Source: Bog-473 sp049513455
Lineage (GTDB): Bacteria; Actinomycetota; Acidimicrobiia; Acidimicrobiales; RAAP-2
NCBI GenBank assembly: GCA_049513455.1
Contig: JBEKWB010000002.1
Coordinates: forward strand, 1-64,000
Length of the DNA: 64,000 bases
Direction: 5' to 3'
Part shown: in pieces, positions 43,223-50,869 of the stretch
Numbering within the stretch: the stretch's first letter is position 1
Layout of the letters: each line of letters starts with the position of its first letter
Made by a program: the position numbers and the translations under genes
The notes under the pieces: model-generated
Seen by the model: the letters and a program-made list of their open reading frames with translations, nothing else
The model's database searches: none
Told to the model about the DNA's origin: nothing

Positions 43223-44037
43223 CGGGCCAACCTCCCCCACTCCTCCACGGTGAGCTCCTCGGCGCGCGCCTCGGGCCGGATGCCGGCCCGGGCAAAGGCC
43301 TCGGGGGCGACGACGCCCGCCAGCGAGCTCCGCAACATCTTTCGTCGCTGCCCGAAGCCGGCCTTCACCACCGCGGCCAGTCGTTCGTAGCTCACCTCTC
43401 CGACGGGGACGGCCGGCTCGGCGCGTCGCTCCATCCGCACGAGCACCGATTCGACTCTCGGGCGGGGGATGAACACGGAAGCCGGGACCTTCCCGGCCAG
43501 CGACGACCGGGCGAAGTACGCCACACGGACCGAAACCGAACCGTAGGCGGGGTCACCCACCGTGGCCGCCATCCGCTCACCGACCTCACGCTGGACCATG
43601 ACGAGCAGCCGATCGACCGCCGGCACCTCCACCAGGGTCCGGAGCACCAGGGGGGTGGCAAGGTTGTACGGCAGGTTGGCCACCAACGACCAGGAGCCCC
43701 CGCCCCGCTCCGCCAGGAGGCCGGCCACGTCGAGGGTCATGGCGTCCCCTTCGATCACCTCGACCCCCGCAGGTTCGACCACGGTGCGGAGGACGGGAAG
43801 CAGGTGGCGGTCCAATTCGACCGCCACCACCCGCGCGCCTGTCTCGGCCAGGGCCAGGCTCAACGAGCCCAGCCCGGCCCCGATCTCGAGCACCGATGAG
43901 CCGGGGCCGATGGCGGCGAGCCGCGCGATCCGCCTGACCGTGTTGGGATCAGCGACGAAGTTCTGGCCGAGCGCCCGGCTGGGACGGAGCCCGTGTTCGG
44001 AGAGCAGCGTCGCGATGTCGGCACCGGAATGCGTCAC
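43219..44037 (-). CDS. rsmA: 16S rRNA dimethyladenosine transferase
   Basis: A 272-residue RsmA/KsgA that dimethylates two adjacent adenosines near the 3' end of 16S rRNA. Seen are RPSRALGQNFVADPNTVRRI, the SAM site VLEIGAGLGSLSLAL, VVAVELDRHL and the catalytic NLPYN. The C-terminal domain motif IPRPRVESVLV follows. Its start overlaps the RlpA-like stop and its stop overlaps ispE, both by 4 bases, so all three are translationally linked. Confidence 0.96.
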   Translation of the reverse strand: MTHSGADIATLLSEHGLRPSRALGQNFVADPNTVRRIARLAAIGPGSSVLEIGAGLGSLSLALAETGARVVAVELDRHLLPVLRTVVEPAGVEVIEGDAMTLDVAGLLAERGGGSWSLVANLPYNLATPLVLRTLVEVPAVDRLLVMVQREVGERMAATVGDPAYGSVSVRVAYFARSSLAGKVPASVFIPRPRVESVLVRMERRAEPAVPVGEVSYERLAAVVKAGFGQRRKMLRSSLAGVVAPEAFARAGIRPEARAEELTVEEWGRLAR

Positions 44038-44762
44038 CAGGAGATCGTGACGTCCACCACTCCCTGGCTGGGGTCGGCTAACTGCGCGAAACCCGACGGG
44101 GACATATCGACGACCCTCGGGAACCCGGCTTGTTCACGATCATCGACCGTACACGTCGTACTCGCCCCGGTGGCGGCATTCGTCACCGTCAGGACGGTCC
44201 CGAACGGGAGAGTGGGGCTGGCGCACATCCCCGCGGGTGCCCCGGCGTACCACGTGGCCTGGCCCTGCTGTTCGTCGGCCGTCGGCACAGGCGCGGGCGC
44301 GCCCACGGGCGCCGGCGCCACCGTGGGTGCGGCCGCCGCGCGCGCTGAGACCTGCTCGACCGGCGGCGCCGGTGCGGTCGTCGTGGTGGTGGTCGGCGGC
44401 GGTGTCGGGGGCGGTGCCTCCGTCGTCGGCGTCGTCGTCTGTGTCGTCGTCGGAGTCGACTCGTAGCGCACCAACTGTGAAGGCAACGCCGCGCTGAAGA
44501 GCGTCCGCCCCCGTGAAGCTGGCGCGGCCGAACGTGACGACGCCGTCGTCACGTGGACGACATGCGCCGATCCATGTGGCAGCAAGAGGAGAGGCACCCC
44601 GAACACGCCGCCACAGAGGACCGTGGCGACGCCGAGGCGCCTCCCCCGAGTGCTCTGTTTCCGCAGGGCTCCACCCTTCTCCGGGGACAGTGCACCCGCG
44701 CCGGCACAAAGCCGGCGAGGGGGGACGGGGAGAACATAGGGACTGGGTGGGGACTCGTGCAA
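44034..44762 (-). CDS. RlpA-like double-psi beta-barrel protein
   Basis: An exported protein ending in a ~90-residue double-psi beta-barrel like RlpA or the C-terminal 3D/DPBB domains: QGQATWYAG, ASPTLPFGTVLTVTNAATG, CTVDDREQAGFPRVVDMSPSGFAQL. Between the signal segment and this domain is a long Thr/Pro-rich linker. RlpA proteins bind or cut peptidoglycan strands. The gene occupies the place where many actinobacteria have rpfB, between tatD and rsmA. The start is doubtful: TTG 44762 gives an N terminus with no protein character, while a CTG at 44666 behind AAGGG would give a clean signal peptide beginning RKQSTRGRRLGVATVL. Confidence 0.75.
   Translation of the reverse strand: MHESPPSPYVLPVPPRRLCAGAGALSPEKGGALRKQSTRGRRLGVATVLCGGVFGVPLLLLPHGSAHVVHVTTASSRSAAPASRGRTLFSAALPSQLVRYESTPTTTQTTTPTTEAPPPTPPPTTTTTTAPAPPVEQVSARAAAAPTVAPAPVGAPAPVPTADEQQGQATWYAGAPAGMCASPTLPFGTVLTVTNAATGASTTCTVDDREQAGFPRVVDMSPSGFAQLADPSQGVVDVTISW
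44699..44717 (-). promoter_or_regulatory. Hairpin in probable 5' leader of the RlpA-like gene
   Basis: A 7-bp perfect stem, CGCCGGC with GCCGGCG, and a 5-base loop lies just upstream of the candidate CTG start at 44666. If translation begins there, this and the region up to tatD would be a leader of about 260 bases. Actinobacterial cell-wall hydrolase genes often carry c-di-AMP (ydaO-type) riboswitches, but I cannot recognise that consensus here. Confidence 0.3.
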
Positions 44763-44924
44763 GTGAAATGGCAGGGGTCGGGGAATCCCGTTTCATTTCC
44801 CCAGGTCAGGAGGCGACTTCACCCCGCCTTCGGACAGACGCCCTGGTTAGACACTGTTTCTTCCCGACTCGTCTCTATATTCCCAGGTCAGGGAGTTCTC
44901 GCCGCACACGCTGCCGGGCGCGGC

Positions 44925-45746
44925 TCACGCGGCTATGGCAAAGGCCGCGGCCGCCGCGGCCGCGGTGCTGGCAGCGATCGACTCCACCGCGCACCCCTTC
45001 ACCTCGGCCACTGTCGCCCCGACCAACGGCAGCAGCGCCGGTTCGTTGGGCCGCCCCCGGTGCGGCACCGGAGCAAGGAACGGGCTGTCGGTCTCCACCA
45101 GCAGGCGATCGAGCGGGCAGCGCGCCGCAGCCTCGCGGACGTCGCGTGCGTTCTTGAAGGTGATGATCCCGCTGAACGATACGAACATTCCGGCGCGCAC
45201 GCAGCGATCGAGTTCGTCGGGACCACCGGTGAAGCAGTGCAGGATCGTTCGCTCCGGGACGCCCTCGGCATCGAGAACATCGAAGAGGTCGTCCCACGCG
45301 TCCCGCGCGTGAATGACCAGGGCCAACCCGTGCGCGTGTGCCAGCGCGATCTGCGCCGCGAACGCCGCCCGCTGGACGGGACGCGGCGAGTGCTCGTAGT
45401 AGTAGTCCAAGCCGCACTCGCCCACTGCCACCACGACACCGTCATGGGCGGCGAGCTCGCGGGCCAGGAGCCCGGCGACACCTTCGACGCCGGCGGTGGC
45501 CTCATGCGGGTGCAACCCGATGGAGGCCCAGGCGGCCGGTGTCCCGCCTTCCCGGCGCGACGCCCGCGCCACCGCCACCGCCTGGGTCGAGGTGGTCACG
45601 CCGGTGCCGATGCACACCAGACGGTCGACACCGGCCTCTGCGGCGCGCGCCAGGACGAGCGAGAGATCCCTCTCGCCCTCCCCGCTCTCCCCCCCTCCGA
45701 GATACTCCTCTTGCACATGGCAGTGGGAGTCGAACCAGAGGCTCAT
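44925..45746 (-). CDS. tatD: TatD family metal-dependent hydrolase
   Basis: A 273-residue TIM-barrel metallohydrolase of the TatD group (3'-5' exonuclease/DNase activity in characterised members). The metal ligands are visible in FDSHCHVQ, VGECGLDYYYEHS, VIHARDAWDD, LHCFTG and VETDSPFLAPVPHRGRPNEP. Length is normal. ATG 45746 overlaps the metG stop by 4 bases, a conserved metG-tatD coupling in actinobacteria. A gap of ~160 bases separates it from the RlpA-like gene. Confidence 0.93.
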   Translation of the reverse strand: MSLWFDSHCHVQEEYLGGGESGEGERDLSLVLARAAEAGVDRLVCIGTGVTTSTQAVAVARASRREGGTPAAWASIGLHPHEATAGVEGVAGLLARELAAHDGVVVAVGECGLDYYYEHSPRPVQRAAFAAQIALAHAHGLALVIHARDAWDDLFDVLDAEGVPERTILHCFTGGPDELDRCVRAGMFVSFSGIITFKNARDVREAAARCPLDRLLVETDSPFLAPVPHRGRPNEPALLPLVGATVAEVKGCAVESIAASTAAAAAAAFAIAA

Positions 45747-47332
45747 CCCTTGCGGCGCGGGAAAAGGGGGTCCCCCTTCACCACCGGCACCCCTCCCGGG
45801 TACTGCCCCCAGGCCGCGTCGGCGGGGACCCGCGCCGACGCGGGGTCACCCTCGAGGCCGATGCGCCTCCAGATCTCCGCCGCCGAAGCGGGCATGGCCG
45901 GGGAGATCAGGACGGCCACGATCCGCAGCACCTCGAGGGCGTTACCGAGGACGGCGTCGACCTGGGGCCCCGGATCCATCTTCCAGGGTTCGGTGGCCTC
46001 CAGCTCGGCGTTCGTCGCCCCTATGAGCCGCCAGGTGACCTCGAGCGCCTCATGGGGGGCCCACCGGGCCCAGGCGGCACTGGTCTCGGCCACCACCTCG
46101 ACGGCCCGGGCCGACAGGGTGCTCTCCGGGTCCGGGGCGGGCCCGATCCCGCCGCATTTTGAGTGGACGACGGTGGCCACCCGGGAGAGGAGGTTGCCGA
46201 GGTTGTTGGCCAGGTCGGCGTTGTAACGCGCCACGATGCCCTCGTAGGAGAAGTCGCCGTCTCCCCCCAGTGGGACGTCGCGGAGCAGGTGGTAGCGCAG
46301 AGGGTCGACGCCGAACTCGTCGGCGAGGGCCAGCGGGGAGACCTCGGTGATCTTGAGCGTCGGTGCGGCATCGGCGGCCTCGGCGGCATCGCCCACATCG
46401 GCGGCCTCGGCGGCCGCGGCCACCCCGGCCGCGATCATCGACTTCCCCAACTTCTGCCCGCCGATGAGCAGATAGCCGTGCACGAAGATCTCCTCGGGCG
46501 GATCGACCCCGGCCGCCATGCACATGGCGGGCCACCACACGCAGTGGAACTTCAAAATGTCCTTGCCGATGAGATGGTGCGCCGCGTCCCACAGCGCGGC
46601 GAACCGCTCGGAATCGCTGCCGTACGACGCCAGCGTGAGGTAGTTGATGAGCGCGTCGTACCAGACGTAGAACACGTGCCCGTCATCCCACGGCACCGGT
46701 ACGCCCCAGCGGAACGAGGTGCGCGTGATGGAGACGTCGTTGAGCCCGCCCCGTACGAATCCGAGGGCCTCGTTGCGCTTGGAGACCGGGCGGACGAAGT
46801 CGGGGTGGCTCTCGTAGTACTCCAGCAGGGGCGCCTCGAACGCACTCAGCCGGAAGAAGTAGTTCTCCTCCTGCATTTCGATCACCGGCCGACCGTGGAC
46901 GGGGCATTTGCCGTCCACGAGTTGCTCCTCGGTGTAGTAGTCCTCGCAGGACACGCAGTACAGGCCCGTGTAGGTCCCAAGCTCAATGAAGCCGTTGTCG
47001 TACACCCGTTGGAGGAATTGCTGCACCACCGCGTGATGCCGGGGCTCGGTGGTACGGATGAAGTCGTCGTTGCTGATGTCGAGGCGCTTCCAGGCCTCGA
47101 CGAAGCGGGCGGACGTGCGGTCGGTCCACTCCTGGGGTGATGTGCCATGGGCCTCCGCGGCTTCGACGATCTTCGCGCCGTGCTCGTCCGTCCCGGTCAC
47201 GAAGAAGACGTCGTCGCCGAGGAGGCGGTGCCATCGGGCCAGCGCGTCTGCGTTCACCGTCGTGTACGCCGTGCCCACGTGAGGGGCATCGTTGACGTAG
47301 TAGATCGGCGTGGTCAGGTAGTAGGGCGGCAC
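45743..47332 (-). CDS. metG: Methionyl-tRNA synthetase with Ala-rich insertion
   Basis: A 529-residue class-I MetRS charging tRNA-Met. The HIGH-type motif is HVGT (18-21), with TGTDEHG following. The connective region holds CVSC and CPVH (about 126-146), a zinc-knuckle pattern with one ligand altered. The KMSKS loop reads KLGKS (294-298). Directly after it is a ~27-residue Ala/Glu/Asp insertion (about 299-325, GVAAAAEAADVGDAAEAADA) absent from the mycobacterial enzyme as I recall it. The alpha-helical anticodon-binding domain completes the protein. No C-terminal tRNA-binding appendix is present. Confidence 0.95.
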   Translation of the reverse strand: MPPYYLTTPIYYVNDAPHVGTAYTTVNADALARWHRLLGDDVFFVTGTDEHGAKIVEAAEAHGTSPQEWTDRTSARFVEAWKRLDISNDDFIRTTEPRHHAVVQQFLQRVYDNGFIELGTYTGLYCVSCEDYYTEEQLVDGKCPVHGRPVIEMQEENYFFRLSAFEAPLLEYYESHPDFVRPVSKRNEALGFVRGGLNDVSITRTSFRWGVPVPWDDGHVFYVWYDALINYLTLASYGSDSERFAALWDAAHHLIGKDILKFHCVWWPAMCMAAGVDPPEEIFVHGYLLIGGQKLGKSMIAAGVAAAAEAADVGDAAEAADAAPTLKITEVSPLALADEFGVDPLRYHLLRDVPLGGDGDFSYEGIVARYNADLANNLGNLLSRVATVVHSKCGGIGPAPDPESTLSARAVEVVAETSAAWARWAPHEALEVTWRLIGATNAELEATEPWKMDPGPQVDAVLGNALEVLRIVAVLISPAMPASAAEIWRRIGLEGDPASARVPADAAWGQYPGGVPVVKGDPLFPRRKG

Positions 47333-47368
47333 CGCCGGTAGCGTACCGGCGGCGGTGCCCTCCCCATC

Positions 47369-48265
47369 TCACGGCTCGCGGCGGGCTTCTCCCGCCCTCC
47401 GCAGGCGGAGGGCGGCTTCGTAGACGGTGCGGCGCGGCACCCCGAGCTCCTCGGCCACCACGAGGGCGATCTGCCGCGGGCCCTCCCCCTGACCGTTGTG
47501 CAGGCGCCCCCGTACCGCGTCATCGATGGCCTCGTCGCTCGGCGGGCCGGCCGGAGTCGCCCCGGCGATCACGACCACGACCTCGCCCCTCACCTGGCGC
47601 GCCATGAAGGCCTCCGCCGCATCGCCCACCGTTCCCCGCCACACCTCCTCGTGCACTTTCGTCAGCTCGCGCACGACCGCGACCCGGCGCGCCGCGTCCA
47701 CCGTGGCCAGCTCCGCCAGTGTCGCGGCCACCCGGCTGGGGGCCTCGAGCAGCACGGTCGTGCGACCATCGGCCATGAGCGCCGCCACCCGGTCACGGCG
47801 CTCGCCACCCTTGCGGGGCAGGAACCCCTCGACACAGAAGCGATCTGTGGGGAGACCGCTGATCACCAGCGCGGCCACGACCGAGGTCGGGCCGGGCACG
47901 ATGCTGACCTCCTCCCCCGCCTCGGACAGCCGGGAGACCAGCAACGTGCCGGGGTCCGAGATCCCCGGCGTGCCCGCGTCGCTGACCAGCGCCACCGTGC
48001 CACCACCAGCCACGCACTCCTGCACCCGGTCGACCCGCGCCCACTCGTTGTGCCCGTGGAGGGACAAGAGCCGATCGCCGTGCGCTCCCCCCGCCGGTAT
48101 GCCCATCGCCGAGAGGAGGGCCCTGGTCCGGCGGGTGTCCTCGCAGCAGATCAGATCCGCCACCTCGAGCACCTCGCGGGCGCGGGGCGAGAGGTCGCCC
48201 AGATTGCCGATAGGGGTAGCCACCAGGACCAACCGGCCGCGATGACGCCCCCCGGCCTCGCTCAC
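47369..48265 (-). CDS. rsmI: 16S rRNA (cytidine-1402-2'-O)-methyltransferase
   Basis: A 298-residue RsmI of the tetrapyrrole-methylase fold, which 2'-O-methylates C1402 of 16S rRNA using SAM. Key segments are LVLVATPIGNLGDLSPRA, ICCEDTRRTRALL, LVSDAGTPGISDPG and VPGPTSVVAALVISGLP. GTG 48265 overlaps the DUF192 stop (GTGA), which decides the start over an earlier in-frame codon at 48310. The last ~60 residues hold the small C-terminal helical domain. It lies 37 bases before metG on the same strand. Confidence 0.95.
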   Translation of the reverse strand: MSEAGGRHRGRLVLVATPIGNLGDLSPRAREVLEVADLICCEDTRRTRALLSAMGIPAGGAHGDRLLSLHGHNEWARVDRVQECVAGGGTVALVSDAGTPGISDPGTLLVSRLSEAGEEVSIVPGPTSVVAALVISGLPTDRFCVEGFLPRKGGERRDRVAALMADGRTTVLLEAPSRVAATLAELATVDAARRVAVVRELTKVHEEVWRGTVGDAAEAFMARQVRGEVVVVIAGATPAGPPSDEAIDDAVRGRLHNGQGEGPRQIALVVAEELGVPRRTVYEAALRLRRAGEARREP

Positions 48266-48603
48266 TCCACCTCGCGTATGTCCAGCTGATCGGCCACCCG
48301 GACTCCCCACCGCTCGAGCGCGCCGGCTTCGGTCTGGAGCACGCTGCGCGCCCCGGGCCGGGGCAACGCGACCCGCCAGGGTGGCATTCGCACCATCCGG
48401 ATGACGACCAGGTCCGCGGAGAGAAAGGCCACGTCCAGCGGGAACTTCATCCCCGCCGTGTGCACGACGCGTGCGCCGTCGAGGTGCAGGCCGCCCTCAC
48501 AGCGCTCGCGCCCGAGCAACCCCTTGACCCTTTCGCCGAACGAGTCGGTCATTTCGATTGCGCACAGCACATCGCCGTCTCGCAGCAGCCAACCGGACCG
48601 CAT
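48262..48603 (-). CDS. DUF192 family protein
   Basis: A 113-residue DUF192 protein. It shows SFGERVKGLLGRERCEGGLHL, then the conserved HTAGMKFPLDVAFLSADLVV and a C-terminal GARSVLQTEAGALERWGV. DUF192 is a small beta-rich family, often secreted but here lacking a signal peptide; its function is unknown. It is translationally coupled to rsmI by GTGA. Confidence 0.85.
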   Translation of the reverse strand: MRSGWLLRDGDVLCAIEMTDSFGERVKGLLGRERCEGGLHLDGARVVHTAGMKFPLDVAFLSADLVVIRMVRMPPWRVALPRPGARSVLQTEAGALERWGVRVADQLDIREVE

Positions 48604-48706
48604 AGGCGTCCGAGGCTAATGGGCGCGGGGGCACCACAGGTCAGGCCGGAGGAGGTGCGGGGCGCCCGGAAAAGACCACTACCCGGGCGAACTAGGGTGG
48701 TCACTT

Positions 48707-48790
48707 ATGTCGAAGCGGACCGTAAAGCGCAAACTCAGGGCCAAGAAGAAGGCCAACCACGGCAAGAAGCCCAACTGCGGACGGGGCTGA
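48707..48790 (+). CDS. Ribosomal protein bL37-like
   Basis: A 27-residue basic peptide ending KKKANHGKKPNCGRG. The KANHGK-PN block matches the mycobacterial 50S protein bL37 (about 24 residues). ATG 48707 has a GGTGG element six bases upstream. It is monocistronic between divergent DUF192 and convergent GDPD genes. The N-terminal half (SKRTVKRKLRAK) differs from the mycobacterial version, and the C-terminal CGRG is extra, so identity is likely but not certain. Confidence 0.7.
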   Translation: MSKRTVKRKLRAKKKANHGKKPNCGRG

Positions 48791-48817
48791 ACACGGGCTC
48801 GACCCCTGCGGGTCGGC

Positions 48818-49696
48818 TCAATCCAGGCGACCGTCCCAGGCCGCGTCGTGGTCGCCCAGCACTTTTCCCAGGGTGCTCGGCAGATCGGAGATGATCCCGT
48901 CGACGCCGATTCCCACCAACCACTCCATGGCCGTGGCGTCGTTGACGGTCCATACGTGGACCGCCTTTCCGCTCCGGTGTGCCGCCTCCACGAACGCCTC
49001 GTCGACCACGACGAGATCCCCCATCCGCTCGGGCACCTGGTACGCCACGGCCGGAGTGTCGGGGATCGCATTTCCCCGGCGTACCGCCCGCCAGAATTCT
49101 GCCGTCGCTGACGTTCCGGCCGACGTCGGCACCCCCGGTGCGAACATCCGGAAGGTGTCGGTGGCGGTGTCGAGGAACGATGCGACAATGACGTCGTCCG
49201 TGCGTCCGAACTCTGCCAACAGCCTCGCCAGCGTCTCTTCGTAGGGGGCCACCACCGGTGCGGTCTGCTTGATGTCAAGGTTCAAGACCACGCCGGGGAA
49301 CTGCTCGAGCACCTGCCGCAACGACGCGATGCCGAAACGGGGATCCCCGGGCGCCCGACCCCTGTAGGGATAGTCGGCCTCGGGGCGGCCGGGCGTCACG
49401 TCGTCCCCCGGAATGAACCAGTAGGAGAAATCCAATTCCCGCAACTCGGCCAGGGTGAAGCTTGCGATGTTCCCGGTCGCCGCCGTGGTGCGATCGACCG
49501 TGGCGTCGTGGCAGACGACCAACTCCCCGTCCGCCGTGGCGTGCACGTCGAGCTCGATCCCCGTGGCGCCGGCGGCCACGGCGCGGTCGATGGCGAAAAG
49601 TGTCGACGAAGGGCATTCCCAGGCGCCGCCCTGGTGCGCAAAGGCGATCAGCCTTCTCTCCAGCCACACCGAACCATCGCCCACCCGTGCGCCCAC
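48818..49696 (-). CDS. Glycerophosphodiester phosphodiesterase
   Basis: A 292-residue GDPD-family TIM-barrel enzyme that splits glycerophosphodiesters to glycerol-3-phosphate and an alcohol. The first motif is AHQGG (HRG-type His with Gln in place of Arg), followed by ELDVHATADGELVVCHDATVDRTT holding the metal-binding Glu, Asp and second catalytic His. The C-terminal VWTVNDATAMEWLVGIGVDGIISDLP is classic. The Arg-to-Gln change next to the catalytic His is unusual and may affect phosphate binding. No signal peptide, so probably cytoplasmic. Confidence 0.88.
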   Translation of the reverse strand: MGARVGDGSVWLERRLIAFAHQGGAWECPSSTLFAIDRAVAAGATGIELDVHATADGELVVCHDATVDRTTAATGNIASFTLAELRELDFSYWFIPGDDVTPGRPEADYPYRGRAPGDPRFGIASLRQVLEQFPGVVLNLDIKQTAPVVAPYEETLARLLAEFGRTDDVIVASFLDTATDTFRMFAPGVPTSAGTSATAEFWRAVRRGNAIPDTPAVAYQVPERMGDLVVVDEAFVEAAHRSGKAVHVWTVNDATAMEWLVGIGVDGIISDLPSTLGKVLGDHDAAWDGRLD

Positions 49697-49739
49697 CCAT
49701 GCGATGGTAACGGTCGATCGCCAGTAGCCTCTCCCCGCC

Positions 49740-50336
49740 GTGCTCGATCACATCCTCGTCGACGTCATCAGTGCCATCCGCCGGTCCTTCGACGAGGCGC
49801 TGCTCCAGCGCCAGGCGGTCGAGGAGCGCTTCCAGGTCGACGTGTTCTTGGGCGATGTCTCGTGGGAGACCTCCTACAGCCTTCCGGGCGAGGAGCAGCC
49901 GCCGCGGGTCCGGGCGGACGTCTCCGTGGACTGGCCGACCTGGAGCCAGACCTCTTACCGGAGCTGGTCGATCGGTGAGCCGCCGGACGAGCTCCCCGAA
50001 ATCATGGTGGAGGTGGCACTACGGGTACAACGGCTGGCCCAGGCGCCCGACACCGAAATGGTCCTGCACGCACTGCCGGAGGCCAACCCCCTTCTCGGTG
50101 TCGAGCCGCTGGTGCGCACGGCGACGACCATTGAGCAGGTGCATGCGGGAGGCCACGTCCGTTGGGCCGTGGAGGCCACCTACGAGGGCTCGGTGCGCTT
50201 CAGCGAAGCACAGCTGGAGTCGCCTGGTGAGATCGATCCCGTGGTCTCCGGGCTCACCCGCTGGATCTCCTCGACGCTGATCCAGCTGGCCGACCTGCCC
50301 TTCGCCTTCCTTCCGCCCGACGAGGACGAAAGCTGA
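49740..50336 (+). CDS. Hypothetical protein
   Basis: A 198-residue acidic soluble protein (start GTG 49740). Predicted mixed alpha/beta: an N-terminal helix (LVDVISAIRRSFDEALLQRQAVEE), strands with alternating aromatic/hydrophobic residues (RADVSVDWPTWSQTSYRSWS), and a C-terminal helix ending FAFLPPDEDES. No recognised domain or motif. It is probably co-translated with the following lipoprotein gene, whose apparent CTG start overlaps its stop. Function unknown. Confidence 0.65.
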   Translation: MLDHILVDVISAIRRSFDEALLQRQAVEERFQVDVFLGDVSWETSYSLPGEEQPPRVRADVSVDWPTWSQTSYRSWSIGEPPDELPEIMVEVALRVQRLAQAPDTEMVLHALPEANPLLGVEPLVRTATTIEQVHAGGHVRWAVEATYEGSVRFSEAQLESPGEIDPVVSGLTRWISSTLIQLADLPFAFLPPDEDES

Positions 50337-50869
50337 GGGTTGTCACGCCGGCACCCGGCGCGTGCGCACTCCGCAGCCGGTCGCGGACCGCCGTCGGTGT
50401 CGCGCTCTCCGTCGGCCTCGGCTTCCTCCTGTGCGCGTGCGTCGGCGGATCGGTGTCCACCCTCACCACGCCGCCCACCACCGATCCGGCGCTCACCCTC
50501 ACCATCCAGCGCTCGCCCGTCGGACCGATTCTGGCCACCGGCGAAGGCGCCACGCTCTATGACTTCGGCCCCGACTCACCCACCCACAGCGCATGTCTCA
50601 ATGCCGGGTGCGTCTTCCAATGGCCGCCGCTGGAGGTCAGCGGTGCGGTCCGGATCGGCCGGGGTGTCAAGGGATCCCTCGTCGGCAGGGTGACACGGCC
50701 CGACGGGTCGACCCAGCTCACCTACGGCGGCCATCCCCTCTACACCTACATCCGCGACGTGAGGCCGGGGATGGTCACCGGTCAGGCCATCGACCAAGAC
50801 GGCGGCCCGTGGTACGTGCTGGGTCCGGCAGGGAACGCGATCCACACGGCATTCACTGTGAACGCGTAG
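50333..50869 (+). CDS. Putative lipoprotein, Lipoprotein_15 (COG4315) repeats
   Basis: A ~178-residue secreted protein with two copies of the small beta repeat of the Lipoprotein_15 family: LYDFGPDSPTHSACLNAGC and LYTYIRDVRPGMVTGQAID-GGPWYVLGPAG. The frame upstream of the first canonical start (GTG 50453) encodes a perfect signal segment, TAVGVALSVGLGFLLCACVGG, with a lipobox Cys. No ATG, GTG or TTG precedes that segment in frame; the only candidate is CTG 50333, which overlaps the previous stop (CTGA). I use that start, tentatively. Its 3' end overlaps the convergent membrane gene by 17 bases. Confidence 0.7.
   Translation: MRVVTPAPGACALRSRSRTAVGVALSVGLGFLLCACVGGSVSTLTTPPTTDPALTLTIQRSPVGPILATGEGATLYDFGPDSPTHSACLNAGCVFQWPPLEVSGAVRIGRGVKGSLVGRVTRPDGSTQLTYGGHPLYTYIRDVRPGMVTGQAIDQDGGPWYVLGPAGNAIHTAFTVNA

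Noticed and set aside
44797..44896. Two near-identical CCCAGGTCAGG-containing motifs between rlpA-like and tatD
   Set aside because: Noted as a possible repeat pair or leader element, but they are short, only two copies, and I see no surrounding structure to support a function.
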